DNA from: Vibrio rhodolitus
GTDB taxonomy: Bacteria; Pseudomonadota; Gammaproteobacteria; Enterobacterales; Vibrionaceae
Reading direction: 5' to 3'
Length of the DNA stretch: 64,000 nt
NCBI RefSeq assembly: GCF_003350325.1
Contig: NZ_QLYZ01000001.1
Span: forward strand, 1-64,000
The notes beneath the pieces are model-generated. The model did no database searches, was not told the origin of the DNA, and saw only the letters and a program-made list of their open reading frames with translations. The translations under genes and the position numbers were made by a program. How positions within the stretch are numbered: the stretch's first letter is position 1; every line of letters starts with the position of its first letter. This document shows, piece by piece, positions 7,033-15,025 of the stretch.

Positions 7033-9846
7033 TTAATGATTAACTAAGGTTAAGCCGCTTGGCAGAGCATCACCAAAGACGCGTTTTGACTCAGTTGCAG
7101 ACAGCTCTTTGACTTCAGCCACCAACTCTAGCCATGACTCAGGCACTTTACTCTGCTTAAGTTTCGCTAATACTTGCTGGCGGTAGTCATCAGAAATATC
7201 AAACAGGCGATCGCCCGTTTTGCGACAAATCATAACCGCCGCGAAGGCAATCATCGGCTCTTTCTGCCAGTTTTGTTCAAGTATCTTAGGTAGCCATTGT
7301 TCCGCTTGCTCACGGCTTACCACATTGTGTTGGCTGCCATAAAGTGGCGCGCGCGACGCTAGGCGACCTAACGCCCACCAGTGCGCTTGTTGGAACTGAT
7401 TGTGGTTGATGGCTTTGCTTAAGAACCAACTGCTGAGCAGCACTTTATCTTTCACATCCAATTGCTCTAAGGAGGCAGAGAGACGTACCATGGATTCATA
7501 CCCCATATCTTGCGCCGCTTTGGCAGATTGTGGGTTTTTCATCGCGCCAGGGTGCAGATATTTGGCGATATCTGCCAAGATGCTTTCTTGCTGCTCTTGA
7601 TTTAAGCCGCCGGCAATGCGGCGCCAGAACACCCACCAGTCTGTCCAACCTTGATGGTTTTTAAACTGGATACCCTGTTGGTATAGGCTCCACACCTGTT
7701 CAATACGCCAGCCATCGGTGGCATCACCAAAGCCTGGGCGTAGTGAGAAACCAGCCAATCGTAGCCAGTTTTTCTCATGTTGCTCAGAGCGGCGACGACG
7801 CTTACGCCCGGTGGCAAAAGCATCAAACAGTTGACGCAGGGTAGCGAAGTCCCACTCATCACGTTGACCAAGGCGTTTTTCCAGATCTTTAGCCAGCGTC
7901 TTGATTTCGTTGTTTTCAGCGCTCTTTTTATTGGCGCTGTAGATACGGGTAATCAGCTCTTTACACTCGCTTAAACGCGGGTGAAGATTCTGTTCTTCCT
8001 CAGCAGCTTGTTGGTTGCGTACTTCAAATTCCAGCGCCCAGCGTTTGCTTTCGTCCTGAGTTGAAACGCATTCCATCTTCAAGGTACCCACTTCGGTAAG
8101 CTGACAAGCAAGCAGAACTTCAACGCGCTCTTTTTGGTTGGCGTGCAGTTCCACCCCTTCGCTATCCAAGGTCGAAATATAAGGCGGCAGTGGCTGGAAT
8201 AGGTCTGGGTCGACGTTAACCATCACACCGTTTTGGATTGCCGTTTGGTTACTGAGCGTATCGTGAGTCGAGGTCAGCAAATTAAAGCGTACTGGCTCAC
8301 CAAGTGTTAGCGAGAAACGGCGACCACTTAAGCGGATCTCTTGACCTTCTTCAGTGCCTTTAGCCAGTAAACAGAGCGCTTTACCAAGCTTGTTTTTCTC
8401 TTGTAGGTGCAAGAAGTAAGAGCGCGCCGCGCCGCCACCGATTTTAAGCTGCGCGCCACGGCGAGCTTTACCAAAGGCGACCGCGCCGAGTGCCACTGAC
8501 CAATCTGGATGAGGGTTATCCAGCACTGTGATGTCACCGCCGCGCCAGTTTTCTAGTAAGGTAGTGACGCGATCGGTAATGAGTTCACTATTGAATACAC
8601 CACCGTTAAGCAACAAGCCGACTGGAATCGCGGTTTGTTTGTCATCTTCAATGCCCAGCGCAGCACGGGACACTTGCTGATGCTGAGTTAAGAACTCCGC
8701 CACATGCTTACTGACCGCCGGATCTGCCACATAAGGCAGACCAAACTCAACCACCGCACTGCGGCGTTTATCTGGAAGTTCAGCAAAGTCGCTAATAGGG
8801 AAGAAGCCATCCAGTGCGATTTGGTGCACTTCGGCTTTGTTCAAATCGATACTTTTAGTGCCGCCAAGCAGCTTAGAGCCGCTACCGAGCATAGTGATTT
8901 TCACTTGCTCAGGTGCGTTAGCTGATAACAGGTTTTCTTTTGCTTTGCGCGTTTGCTGAATTAGCTTGGTAAGGCTGGCTGCATTAAGCTTTTTGTTTTG
9001 ATTGAAGCGACTTTCCGCAAGGTGAGCTAGAGCTAAGTCGAGGTTATCACCGCCAAGCATTAAGTGTTCGCCCACGCCAATACGGTTCAGTGCGAGCTCA
9101 TCGCCATTGTCGGCAGCAAAACTGGCTTCAATCAAACTTAAGTCGGTGGTACCACCACCCACGTCGCACACCAAAATCAGCGGCAGTTGTTTCAGTTCAT
9201 CGGCAGCGGTTTGCTGGTGGCGAGCGTACCAGTCGTAACAAACAGCCTGCGGTTCTTCAAGCAAGACGATTTTATTTAAGCCTGCCAATGCTGCCGCTTC
9301 CAAGGTGAGTTTTCGCGCCGTCTCATCAAATGAGGCAGGCACTGTCACAACCACATCTTGGTCTTCGAGTTTGTTGCTTGGGTTGCGGTAGTTCCACGCT
9401 TGGCGGATGTGATTTAAGTAGCTGGCACTGGCGACTACCGGTGAGACTTTCTCAACATCGCTAGCGCCTGCCCAAGGCAGAATGTCTGAACTGCGGTCAA
9501 CTGCTTGGTGTGATAGCCAGCTTTTCGCACTGGAAACTTGGCGACCTTCGACTTTGGCGCCCAACTCACGTGCCCATTCACCAATGATCACATGTTCAAT
9601 ATCACCGGCAACTGGCTGGTTTTGCCAAGGCAGGGTGAGATCGCTTGGTGAGATTTGCCCCACCGCAGGATGGTAACGAAAAGAGGGCAGGAGCGGCTTA
9701 CGCACCACTTCACCCGCGCCAATCAGCTGGTCGATAGCAAATAGGGAGACTTCGGATTGTTGTAGGTCGTCGGTGATTTCACAGTAAGCCACCACAGTAT
9801 TGGTGGTGCCAAGGTCAATACCAACGAGAAAACGAGGAGATGCCAT
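7033..9846 (-). CDS. Long Hsp70-like chaperone with C-terminal DUF3731-type extension
   Basis: 937 residues, from ATG 9846 with AAGG seven bases upstream. An actin-type ATPase domain fills residues about 8-450: phosphate-1 GIDLGTTN, phosphate-2 CDVGGGTTDLSLIE and adenosine motif LLNGGVFNS. Instead of a normal DnaK substrate-binding domain and lid there is a beta-rich segment (about 450-600) and a long helical region rich in Trp (about 620-930: WRIEQVWSLYQQG, WTDWWVFWRRIAGG, HWWALGRLASRAPLYG) that resembles the DnaK-related DUF3731 family. It is the third gene after DUF2760 and a shorter Hsp70, separated from the latter by a terminator-like hairpin. Confidence 0.88.
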   Translation of the reverse strand: MASPRFLVGIDLGTTNTVVAYCEITDDLQQSEVSLFAIDQLIGAGEVVRKPLLPSFRYHPAVGQISPSDLTLPWQNQPVAGDIEHVIIGEWARELGAKVEGRQVSSAKSWLSHQAVDRSSDILPWAGASDVEKVSPVVASASYLNHIRQAWNYRNPSNKLEDQDVVVTVPASFDETARKLTLEAAALAGLNKIVLLEEPQAVCYDWYARHQQTAADELKQLPLILVCDVGGGTTDLSLIEASFAADNGDELALNRIGVGEHLMLGGDNLDLALAHLAESRFNQNKKLNAASLTKLIQQTRKAKENLLSANAPEQVKITMLGSGSKLLGGTKSIDLNKAEVHQIALDGFFPISDFAELPDKRRSAVVEFGLPYVADPAVSKHVAEFLTQHQQVSRAALGIEDDKQTAIPVGLLLNGGVFNSELITDRVTTLLENWRGGDITVLDNPHPDWSVALGAVAFGKARRGAQLKIGGGAARSYFLHLQEKNKLGKALCLLAKGTEEGQEIRLSGRRFSLTLGEPVRFNLLTSTHDTLSNQTAIQNGVMVNVDPDLFQPLPPYISTLDSEGVELHANQKERVEVLLACQLTEVGTLKMECVSTQDESKRWALEFEVRNQQAAEEEQNLHPRLSECKELITRIYSANKKSAENNEIKTLAKDLEKRLGQRDEWDFATLRQLFDAFATGRKRRRRSEQHEKNWLRLAGFSLRPGFGDATDGWRIEQVWSLYQQGIQFKNHQGWTDWWVFWRRIAGGLNQEQQESILADIAKYLHPGAMKNPQSAKAAQDMGYESMVRLSASLEQLDVKDKVLLSSWFLSKAINHNQFQQAHWWALGRLASRAPLYGSQHNVVSREQAEQWLPKILEQNWQKEPMIAFAAVMICRKTGDRLFDISDDYRQQVLAKLKQSKVPESWLELVAEVKELSATESKRVFGDALPSGLTLVNH

Positions 9847-9864
9847 TACAAACCTTCGTGTATT

Positions 9865-9893
9865 CAAAAAACGGCACCCGATTGGATGCCGTT
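9865..9893 (-). terminator. Intrinsic terminator between the two hsp70 genes
   Basis: On the minus strand ACGGCATCC, a four-base loop and GGGTGCCGT form a nine-pair stem (one T-G pair) followed by six T. It lies after the shorter hsp70 stop and before the ribosome-binding site of the longer one, so part of the transcripts probably stop here. Confidence 0.8.
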
Positions 9894-9903
9894 AGATTGT
9901 CTT

Positions 9904-11847
9904 TTATTGTTTTTCGTTTGCGTCGTTTTTCGCGTCTTCGCGGACGTCAAACTCAACGTGCCATTTTTGACCGTTGTCTGCGGCAATCGCTTCAAGGTAA
10001 AGCGTGCCAAGCTCGGTTACGCGAGAGGCTAGGGTTACTGGAACCACTTCACCTTCACGGCGACCCTCGGATACTGGCAGCGTCACCTGAATTTCAGGCA
10101 GCTCTTCAAGCTCTTCTGGCGCCCAGTAATCAAGGTGAGTACCAGCTAGGTCATCACGACGTACTGTTGAACCGAAGAATTGGAAGTTAACCGGTTGACC
10201 GATGATAAGACCAAACTCTTGGCTTGGTACATCAACACTTGAGCCTTCTTCCATGCCAAATGGTGCGACACAAAGCGCTTCCATTGGTGGTGCCATGCCT
10301 GGAATCGCTGGCATCGCGCTTTCAATACCCACGTAGTAGCTTGATGCGATACCACCGCGAATACGAACACCTTGACCACGACGTACAGAGCCGTAGTAAG
10401 ACGCACCGCTTGCCACCGCAAGATCTAAATCAGTGCCAGTTAGGCGTTTTGGCAATTCAGCGTCTGCATCAATCAGCCATTCACCAATCGTTTCTTCTAA
10501 GCGGTTTGCAAGCAGTGTTGATTTAAGTACACCACCGTTGAATAGAATCGCGGTTGGTTTGATAAAGTCCGCTGATGGCGCATCACCGCCCATGCCTGGC
10601 ATGCCAGCAAATGGGTTGTACTCTTGCGCTGGTGCAGCGTCGCCTGAAGCTAAAAGGGCATTAGCTTGCTTAGATAGGAAAGCCGCAATATGACGAGTAA
10701 TGCCCGCATCTTGTGCGTAAGGCAGACCCATTTGCGTTAATGCGCCGCGGTTACGTTGTACCGGGTGCTCAGTGATCGCTACTTTCGGGAAGAAGCCATC
10801 AACCAGAGTTTGTAGTACTTCTTGCTGAGTAAGCTCAGTTTTCAGCGTTGCGCCAAGCAGTTTTGAACCACGGCTTGGTACTACGATTGGCACTGATTGC
10901 AATTCTGCATCGTTAAGCAGTGCTTCTTTTGCATCACGACACGCGTGAGTCATCGCTTGAACTTGCCATGGTTGCAGCTCTTTGCCTTCTTGCGCTAGTT
11001 TCATTTTTAGGCGGTAAGCCAGCGCGAGATCCATGTTGTCACCGCCGAGTAGGATGTGTTCACCTACTGCAATACGGTTAAGCGTTAGATTGCCATCTTC
11101 TTCAGTTACTTCAACCAAAGAAAGGTCAGTGGTACCACCACCGATATCGACCACAAGTACGATGTCACCGACGACAACTTGTTCACGCCATTTATCGCCG
11201 CTGTTGTCGATCCAGTTGTAAAGTGCCGCTTGTGGTTCTTCTAGCAGAGTAAGGTGCACAAGACCAACATTACGCGCCGCTTCTGCGGTTAAGTCACGTG
11301 CTGCTGGGTCAAATGATGCAGGAACAGTGATCGTCACATCTTGCTCTTGCAGCGGATCATTTGGATGAGCGTGATTCCATGCGGCAGTTAGATGCTCTAG
11401 GTACAACTCAGTTGCGCGTAGTGGCGATACTTTTTCTACTTCTTCTGGGCTGCCCGCAGGAAGGAAAGCATCACGGCGGTTGACACCACCATGGCAAAGC
11501 CATGATTTAGCACTTGCGATCAAACGAATTGGCGTTTTAGAACCTAGGTTACGTGCAATTGCACCAACCAGTGCTTTTGGCTCGGTTGACCAAGGTAGGA
11601 CGCGAGATGATGGGTCCATCTCATGTTCGTGTGGTTGGTATAGGAACGAGCCAAGTTGGCTACGAGTTTCCACAGTACCTGGCGCGGTGAGCTGAGGGAT
11701 TGGCATCACTTCAACTTGCGCGTCTTCGTTGCGCGTGTCTAAGAAAGACATCACACAGTGCGTGGTACCTAAGTCGATACCGACGCTAAATGCTGGATGA
11801 GTCTGCTCAGCTGCTGCAGATTCAGTTGTTGCTTGTTGGTGTTCCAT
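9904..11847 (-). CDS. Hsp70-family chaperone (HscC-like)
   Basis: 647 residues. The ATPase domain has phosphate-1 VGIDLGTTHC (residues 22-31), phosphate-2 VVDIGGGTTDLSLVEV and adenosine motif LFNGGVLKS. The region after about residue 480 is a short beta-rich substrate-binding-like part; there is no long helical lid and no C-terminal EEVD-like motif. An acidic or Met/Gly-rich insert (AGMPGMGGDAP) lies near residue 415. Its start codon overlaps the stop of the DUF2760 gene by one base (TAATG), so they are translationally coupled. It is likely a specialised client chaperone of that membrane protein; co-chaperones are not seen nearby. Confidence 0.9.
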   Translation of the reverse strand: MEHQQATTESAAAEQTHPAFSVGIDLGTTHCVMSFLDTRNEDAQVEVMPIPQLTAPGTVETRSQLGSFLYQPHEHEMDPSSRVLPWSTEPKALVGAIARNLGSKTPIRLIASAKSWLCHGGVNRRDAFLPAGSPEEVEKVSPLRATELYLEHLTAAWNHAHPNDPLQEQDVTITVPASFDPAARDLTAEAARNVGLVHLTLLEEPQAALYNWIDNSGDKWREQVVVGDIVLVVDIGGGTTDLSLVEVTEEDGNLTLNRIAVGEHILLGGDNMDLALAYRLKMKLAQEGKELQPWQVQAMTHACRDAKEALLNDAELQSVPIVVPSRGSKLLGATLKTELTQQEVLQTLVDGFFPKVAITEHPVQRNRGALTQMGLPYAQDAGITRHIAAFLSKQANALLASGDAAPAQEYNPFAGMPGMGGDAPSADFIKPTAILFNGGVLKSTLLANRLEETIGEWLIDADAELPKRLTGTDLDLAVASGASYYGSVRRGQGVRIRGGIASSYYVGIESAMPAIPGMAPPMEALCVAPFGMEEGSSVDVPSQEFGLIIGQPVNFQFFGSTVRRDDLAGTHLDYWAPEELEELPEIQVTLPVSEGRREGEVVPVTLASRVTELGTLYLEAIAADNGQKWHVEFDVREDAKNDANEKQ

Positions 11848-12479
11848 TACAGCTCTACCTCAGCTGGAGCAATTACTGAAGCGTCGTAGTTTTCAGCCAG
11901 TTTAGGCAGCTTCATGTCGGTTGCTTTCCAACCTTTGTGTACTAGCGTGCCGTTGAATGGCGCTTGACCCGTTACATTGCCAGTTAGGCGCACTTGTTGT
12001 GGGTTGAAGCCTTCTTCAACGGTGATACGAGTTTCTTCTTCTTCGTTGCGAATGTGCTCTAGCGTTACGTAGTCAGCCAGTACTTTTTGACCGCCAGTGT
12101 GGATAACGCGAGCCGCCGCGCCCACTTCTTCGTCTGAGAATGAGGTTAGGTCTTCTTTTAGGAAGTCAATCAAACGCGCTTCTTGTTGCATGATAGAAAG
12201 CAATTGCATTGCTGAATCTGTGTTTGCAGTTGCCAGTTTTGATTCAACTTCGACAACTTTCTCAATCACTTTTTCAACTTCGACAATTTTTTCTACTTCA
12301 ACGATCTTTTCGACTGGTTTTTCAACCTCAACGATTTTCTCAACCGGTTTTTCGACCACTTTCTCAATCACTTTGGATTTGCGCGAAACGGCAACGAGAA
12401 GTAATAGAACACTAGAAGCCGCAAGACCTGCGTGCAACATATCGAACGTTTGAGGAATCATTTGTAAATCGAACGTCAT
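11847..12479 (-). CDS. DUF2760-family membrane-anchored protein with charged repeat stalk
   Basis: 210 residues: one membrane segment (about 14-31), a striking repeat stalk of E, K and V (residues 36-80, units like VEKIVEVEKP), then a folded domain (about 85-205) with MQLLSIMQQEARLIDFLKED and NPQQVRLTGNVTG typical of DUF2760. The function is unknown. It is the first gene of the operon with two Hsp70-like genes, and a sigma-32 promoter precedes it. The stalk could hold the C-terminal domain away from the membrane and so recruit the Hsp70 partners; that is inference. Confidence 0.85.
   Translation of the reverse strand: MTFDLQMIPQTFDMLHAGLAASSVLLLLVAVSRKSKVIEKVVEKPVEKIVEVEKPVEKIVEVEKIVEVEKVIEKVVEVESKLATANTDSAMQLLSIMQQEARLIDFLKEDLTSFSDEEVGAAARVIHTGGQKVLADYVTLEHIRNEEEETRITVEEGFNPQQVRLTGNVTGQAPFNGTLVHKGWKATDMKLPKLAENYDASVIAPAEVEL
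12240..12374 (-). repeat. In-frame degenerate repeat encoding the Val-Glu-Lys stalk
   Basis: Direct repeats of a 12-24 base unit (plus strand variants of TCGACNACTTTCTCAA) encode residues 36-80 of the DUF2760 protein. The copies are similar at DNA level, which makes this a likely site of length change by slippage. Confidence 0.7.
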
Positions 12480-12505
12480 GACAATTCTCTTTCTTGGTTA
12501 GAGTT

Positions 12506-12529
12506 CAAGTTTTGCTTGAACAAAACTTG
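12506..12529 (-). promoter_or_regulatory. Perfect 9-bp hairpin in the leader of the heat-shock operon
   Basis: CAAGTTTTG and CAAAACTTG pair perfectly around CTTGAA. It lies between the predicted sigma-32 start point and the DUF2760 ATG, so it should be in the mRNA leader. Could be an mRNA structure or a protein-binding dyad. Confidence 0.5.
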
Positions 12530-12554
12530 GGCTAATAGCCAGTAATCATAAGTA

Positions 12555-12582
12555 AATTGGGGTGGATGGTAACACATTCAAG
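12555..12582 (-). promoter_or_regulatory. Sigma-32 (RpoH) heat-shock promoter
   Basis: On the minus strand CTTGAA (12582-12577), a 14-base spacer, then CCCCAATT (12562-12555). This matches the RpoH consensus CTTGAA - about 14 - CCCCATNT, with the same spacing as the E. coli dnaK P1 promoter. It points at the DUF2760-hsp70-hsp70 operon; the start codon is about 75 bases further on. Confidence 0.8.
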
Positions 12583-12781
12583 TCGCGAAGCTTGAAGAAA
12601 ACACACTAGAAATAGTATAGACAGCGTCAGTTGATTTGTTTTTGAGCAAGATTTTTGCTGTTTGTGGTAAATTCAGTGTCTATTTCTCATCTTGAAGCAA
12701 ATGCTTGCAAGAAAAGATTTAGTCGATGTGAAGTTAAGGTTAGTATGCGCAATGTAATTAAGTGAACAGAATACGATATGC

Positions 12782-14311
12782 ATGCAGTTTAAACTAGACA
12801 AGAAGTGGCTCTATAGTGGTAGTGCGTTTCTTATCACCATGTTGGTGACCTTTTTCGTCGCGTTTTATTCCTATCAAATGCAAGTTAGCTACGGCAAACG
12901 GATGTTTGAAAGCCTAGCTGAGAGACAAACCGAGATCCTAAAAGAGTTCCTCGACAACGATCTGGACCAAATAGGCACCGGTGCCAACTTCTTTTATTCA
13001 GTCGACTCAAACCAATGGTCGCAGTTTCCGACGTTTGCCAATGAAGTCATTGCCGCTTCAGACACGCTGATCACCTTGCAGTGGATGCAAAAAGTCGAGA
13101 AGCACCAAATCCCGCAATTTATCGAGCAAGTGCGTCAGCAGCATCCTGATTTTCGTTTGTATACCGTTCCAAAAGATCAGCCGATTACTTATGGCTACAT
13201 GATGCCAAATGATGAGCCGGTTTTCGTTGCGCGTGATATTTACCCAGACAATGCCATCAACCAAAAAGTTTTGGGATTTTATGATGCCAGAGTGCGCTTT
13301 CAACTGATTCTCGACAACATGCGTATTCAGCATAAAGTCAGCGTTTCTGACAAGGTACGTTTGCTGCAAGATGGGCATGAGCGCAGCACCAAAAAAGATG
13401 GCATTTTGGTTTATCACCCAGTCTTTGACCGCAATAACGGACAAGAGTTGATTGGTGTGGTGATTGGGGTGATTCGTACCTCGCAATACTTTAATGGCTT
13501 AATGACGCGCACCGCGGCGAAAACTCAACTCGAAGTAAGAGTGGTGGACTTGGGATTCGATGCTGAAGATGACCCAATTCTGTTTGAAAGTAAAAACTGG
13601 AGCCAATCGCAAGGTCATGAGATCAATACCCAAATTGATTTGCCCAATCGTTCTTGGTCGCTCAGCTTTCGTTTAACGGAAGATATTACCGCGAACGATG
13701 AATTGATCCTTATCGCTATCACCTTTGGCGGTGTGGTGATTGCTGGCTTATTGAGTTATATCGTGTTTATGCAGGTGCGGGCGCAGGCTCACCTTGAGTC
13801 TTTGCTCGAAGAGCGCACCGAAGAGCTGCGTTTTTTGGTGCAGCATGACACAGTGACAGGTTTGTATAACCGACGAGCATTTAATGACTTTATCGCACAG
13901 GCGATTGATGCCGCAGAGCCGTTTAGTTTGATTGGTTTTGATATCGATAATTTCAAACAGATCAACGACAGCTTTGGTCATCCCGGTGGCGATCAAATGC
14001 TGGCGCATGTAGCCAATACTGTTACCCGCTATTTGCAGGCAGGTGATCGCTTAATTCGCTTGGGCGGAGATGAGTTTTGTATTATTAGCTCGGTGGCGAA
14101 TACCCAACAGCTAGAGCAATATTTGCATCGTATCCGTGAAGGGGTGTGTAACAGCTATATCTCTCTCAACCAGCAAGAGGTTGCTTGTACCTTAAGTATT
14201 GGCGCCGCGATTCGTAATGGGGAAGATGCTGAACAATTAATGCAACTCGCCGATGCACAACTCTATGCGAGCAAAAAAGCAGGGCGAAATCGTGTCACAA
14301 TTGCCCAATAA
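12782..14311 (+). CDS. CHASE-domain diguanylate cyclase
   Basis: 509 residues: membrane segment about 8-30, a periplasmic CHASE sensor (about 45-290, with LQWMQKVEKHQIPQFIEQVR and HPVFDRNNGQELIGVVIG), a second membrane segment about 305-328, a short helix, then a GGDEF domain (about 345-508). The catalytic motif is an intact GGDEF at 428-432, so it should make cyclic di-GMP from two GTP. The product-inhibition RxxD site at the usual place reads QAGD, so feedback may be lost. It is a single-gene unit with no EAL domain. Confidence 0.92.
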   Translation: MQFKLDKKWLYSGSAFLITMLVTFFVAFYSYQMQVSYGKRMFESLAERQTEILKEFLDNDLDQIGTGANFFYSVDSNQWSQFPTFANEVIAASDTLITLQWMQKVEKHQIPQFIEQVRQQHPDFRLYTVPKDQPITYGYMMPNDEPVFVARDIYPDNAINQKVLGFYDARVRFQLILDNMRIQHKVSVSDKVRLLQDGHERSTKKDGILVYHPVFDRNNGQELIGVVIGVIRTSQYFNGLMTRTAAKTQLEVRVVDLGFDAEDDPILFESKNWSQSQGHEINTQIDLPNRSWSLSFRLTEDITANDELILIAITFGGVVIAGLLSYIVFMQVRAQAHLESLLEERTEELRFLVQHDTVTGLYNRRAFNDFIAQAIDAAEPFSLIGFDIDNFKQINDSFGHPGGDQMLAHVANTVTRYLQAGDRLIRLGGDEFCIISSVANTQQLEQYLHRIREGVCNSYISLNQQEVACTLSIGAAIRNGEDAEQLMQLADAQLYASKKAGRNRVTIAQ

Positions 14312-14408
14312 CTCGACGAACAGTCAGCAATGCATTGTGGTTAGGCTTGGGTTAGCCAGCGCTTTACGGTAAAATTTCGCCCTTTAGTTACAACCTACCG
14401 GGCGAGTC

Positions 14409-14939
14409 ATGAATCACAACCGTATTGTTTGTTTCGATCTAGAAATGTGCTGCTGGAATGAGAATGGCGTGGGCACCACAGGCGAAATCATCGAGATTGG
14501 TTTAGCAGAAATCGATCTTGTGAAAGGTGAAATTGTTAAACGCGCCCAGTATTACGTTAAGCCTGAGCATGATGAAGTATCGCTATTTTGCGCTGAGTTA
14601 ACGGGTATTACCCCGCGCAAAATTGAAAAGCAAGGTCGTCCCCTTGGTGAAGTGATCAAGTCGATGATCAAGAACTTTGGTGGGGCGAATAAAATCTATG
14701 CGGCATGGGGTCGTGACGACCAAGTTTTGGCAAAAGAGTGTGCTGATAAAGGGTTGGAAATGCCATTTAATGAGTACCTCAATTTGGCAACTTTGTATCG
14801 CATTCAAAATCGTTTAAAAGATAAACGTATTGGTCACAAAGCCGCGCAAGAAGCAAAGAACATTGAGTGGGAAGGTCGTCAGCATTCAGGCTATGTTGAT
14901 GCGTATAATCTCGCAAAGCTGGCTCTGACCATGTTCTAA
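14409..14939 (+). CDS. DEDDh-type 3'-5' exonuclease
   Basis: 176 residues of the DnaQ-like fold. Exo I is FDLEMCCW (Asp10, Glu12), Exo II falls in the AAWGRDDQVLAKEC region, and Exo III is HSGYVDAYNLAKL with the DEDDh His and Asp. The presence of GEIIEIGLAEIDL and ELTGITPRKI resembles the ERI1/KapD-like 3'-5' exoribonuclease branch rather than a polymerase subunit. The stop is followed by a strong terminator. The natural substrate, RNA or DNA, is not clear. Confidence 0.88.
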   Translation: MNHNRIVCFDLEMCCWNENGVGTTGEIIEIGLAEIDLVKGEIVKRAQYYVKPEHDEVSLFCAELTGITPRKIEKQGRPLGEVIKSMIKNFGGANKIYAAWGRDDQVLAKECADKGLEMPFNEYLNLATLYRIQNRLKDKRIGHKAAQEAKNIEWEGRQHSGYVDAYNLAKLALTMF

Positions 14940-14975
14940 TGGACTATGTTCCAACAGACAACTGACATTAATGGC

Positions 14976-15006
14976 AAAGCCCCGCTCAACGAGTGGGGCT
15001 TTGTGT
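14976..15006. terminator. Bidirectional terminator
   Basis: AAAGCCCCGCTC / GAGTGGGGCTTT stem (one G-T pair) with a three-base loop, between the convergent exonuclease and chemoreceptor genes. Confidence 0.88.
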
Positions 15007-15025
15007 TTTAAGATGCTGGCGGCAG

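Larger units (their letters stand above)
12480..12781. other. Divergent intergenic region, DUF2760 operon / GGDEF gene
   Basis: 302 bases. The left half holds the heat-shock promoter and leader hairpin of the minus-strand operon. The right half (12600-12781) must contain the promoter of the plus-strand cyclase gene, but I see no convincing hexamers and no other gene. Confidence 0.6.

Noticed and set aside
12097..12453. 118-codon plus-strand frame rich in Ser, Thr and Phe
   Set aside because: It is the antisense of the DUF2760 repeat and its low complexity is the mirror of the Val-Glu-Lys repeat.
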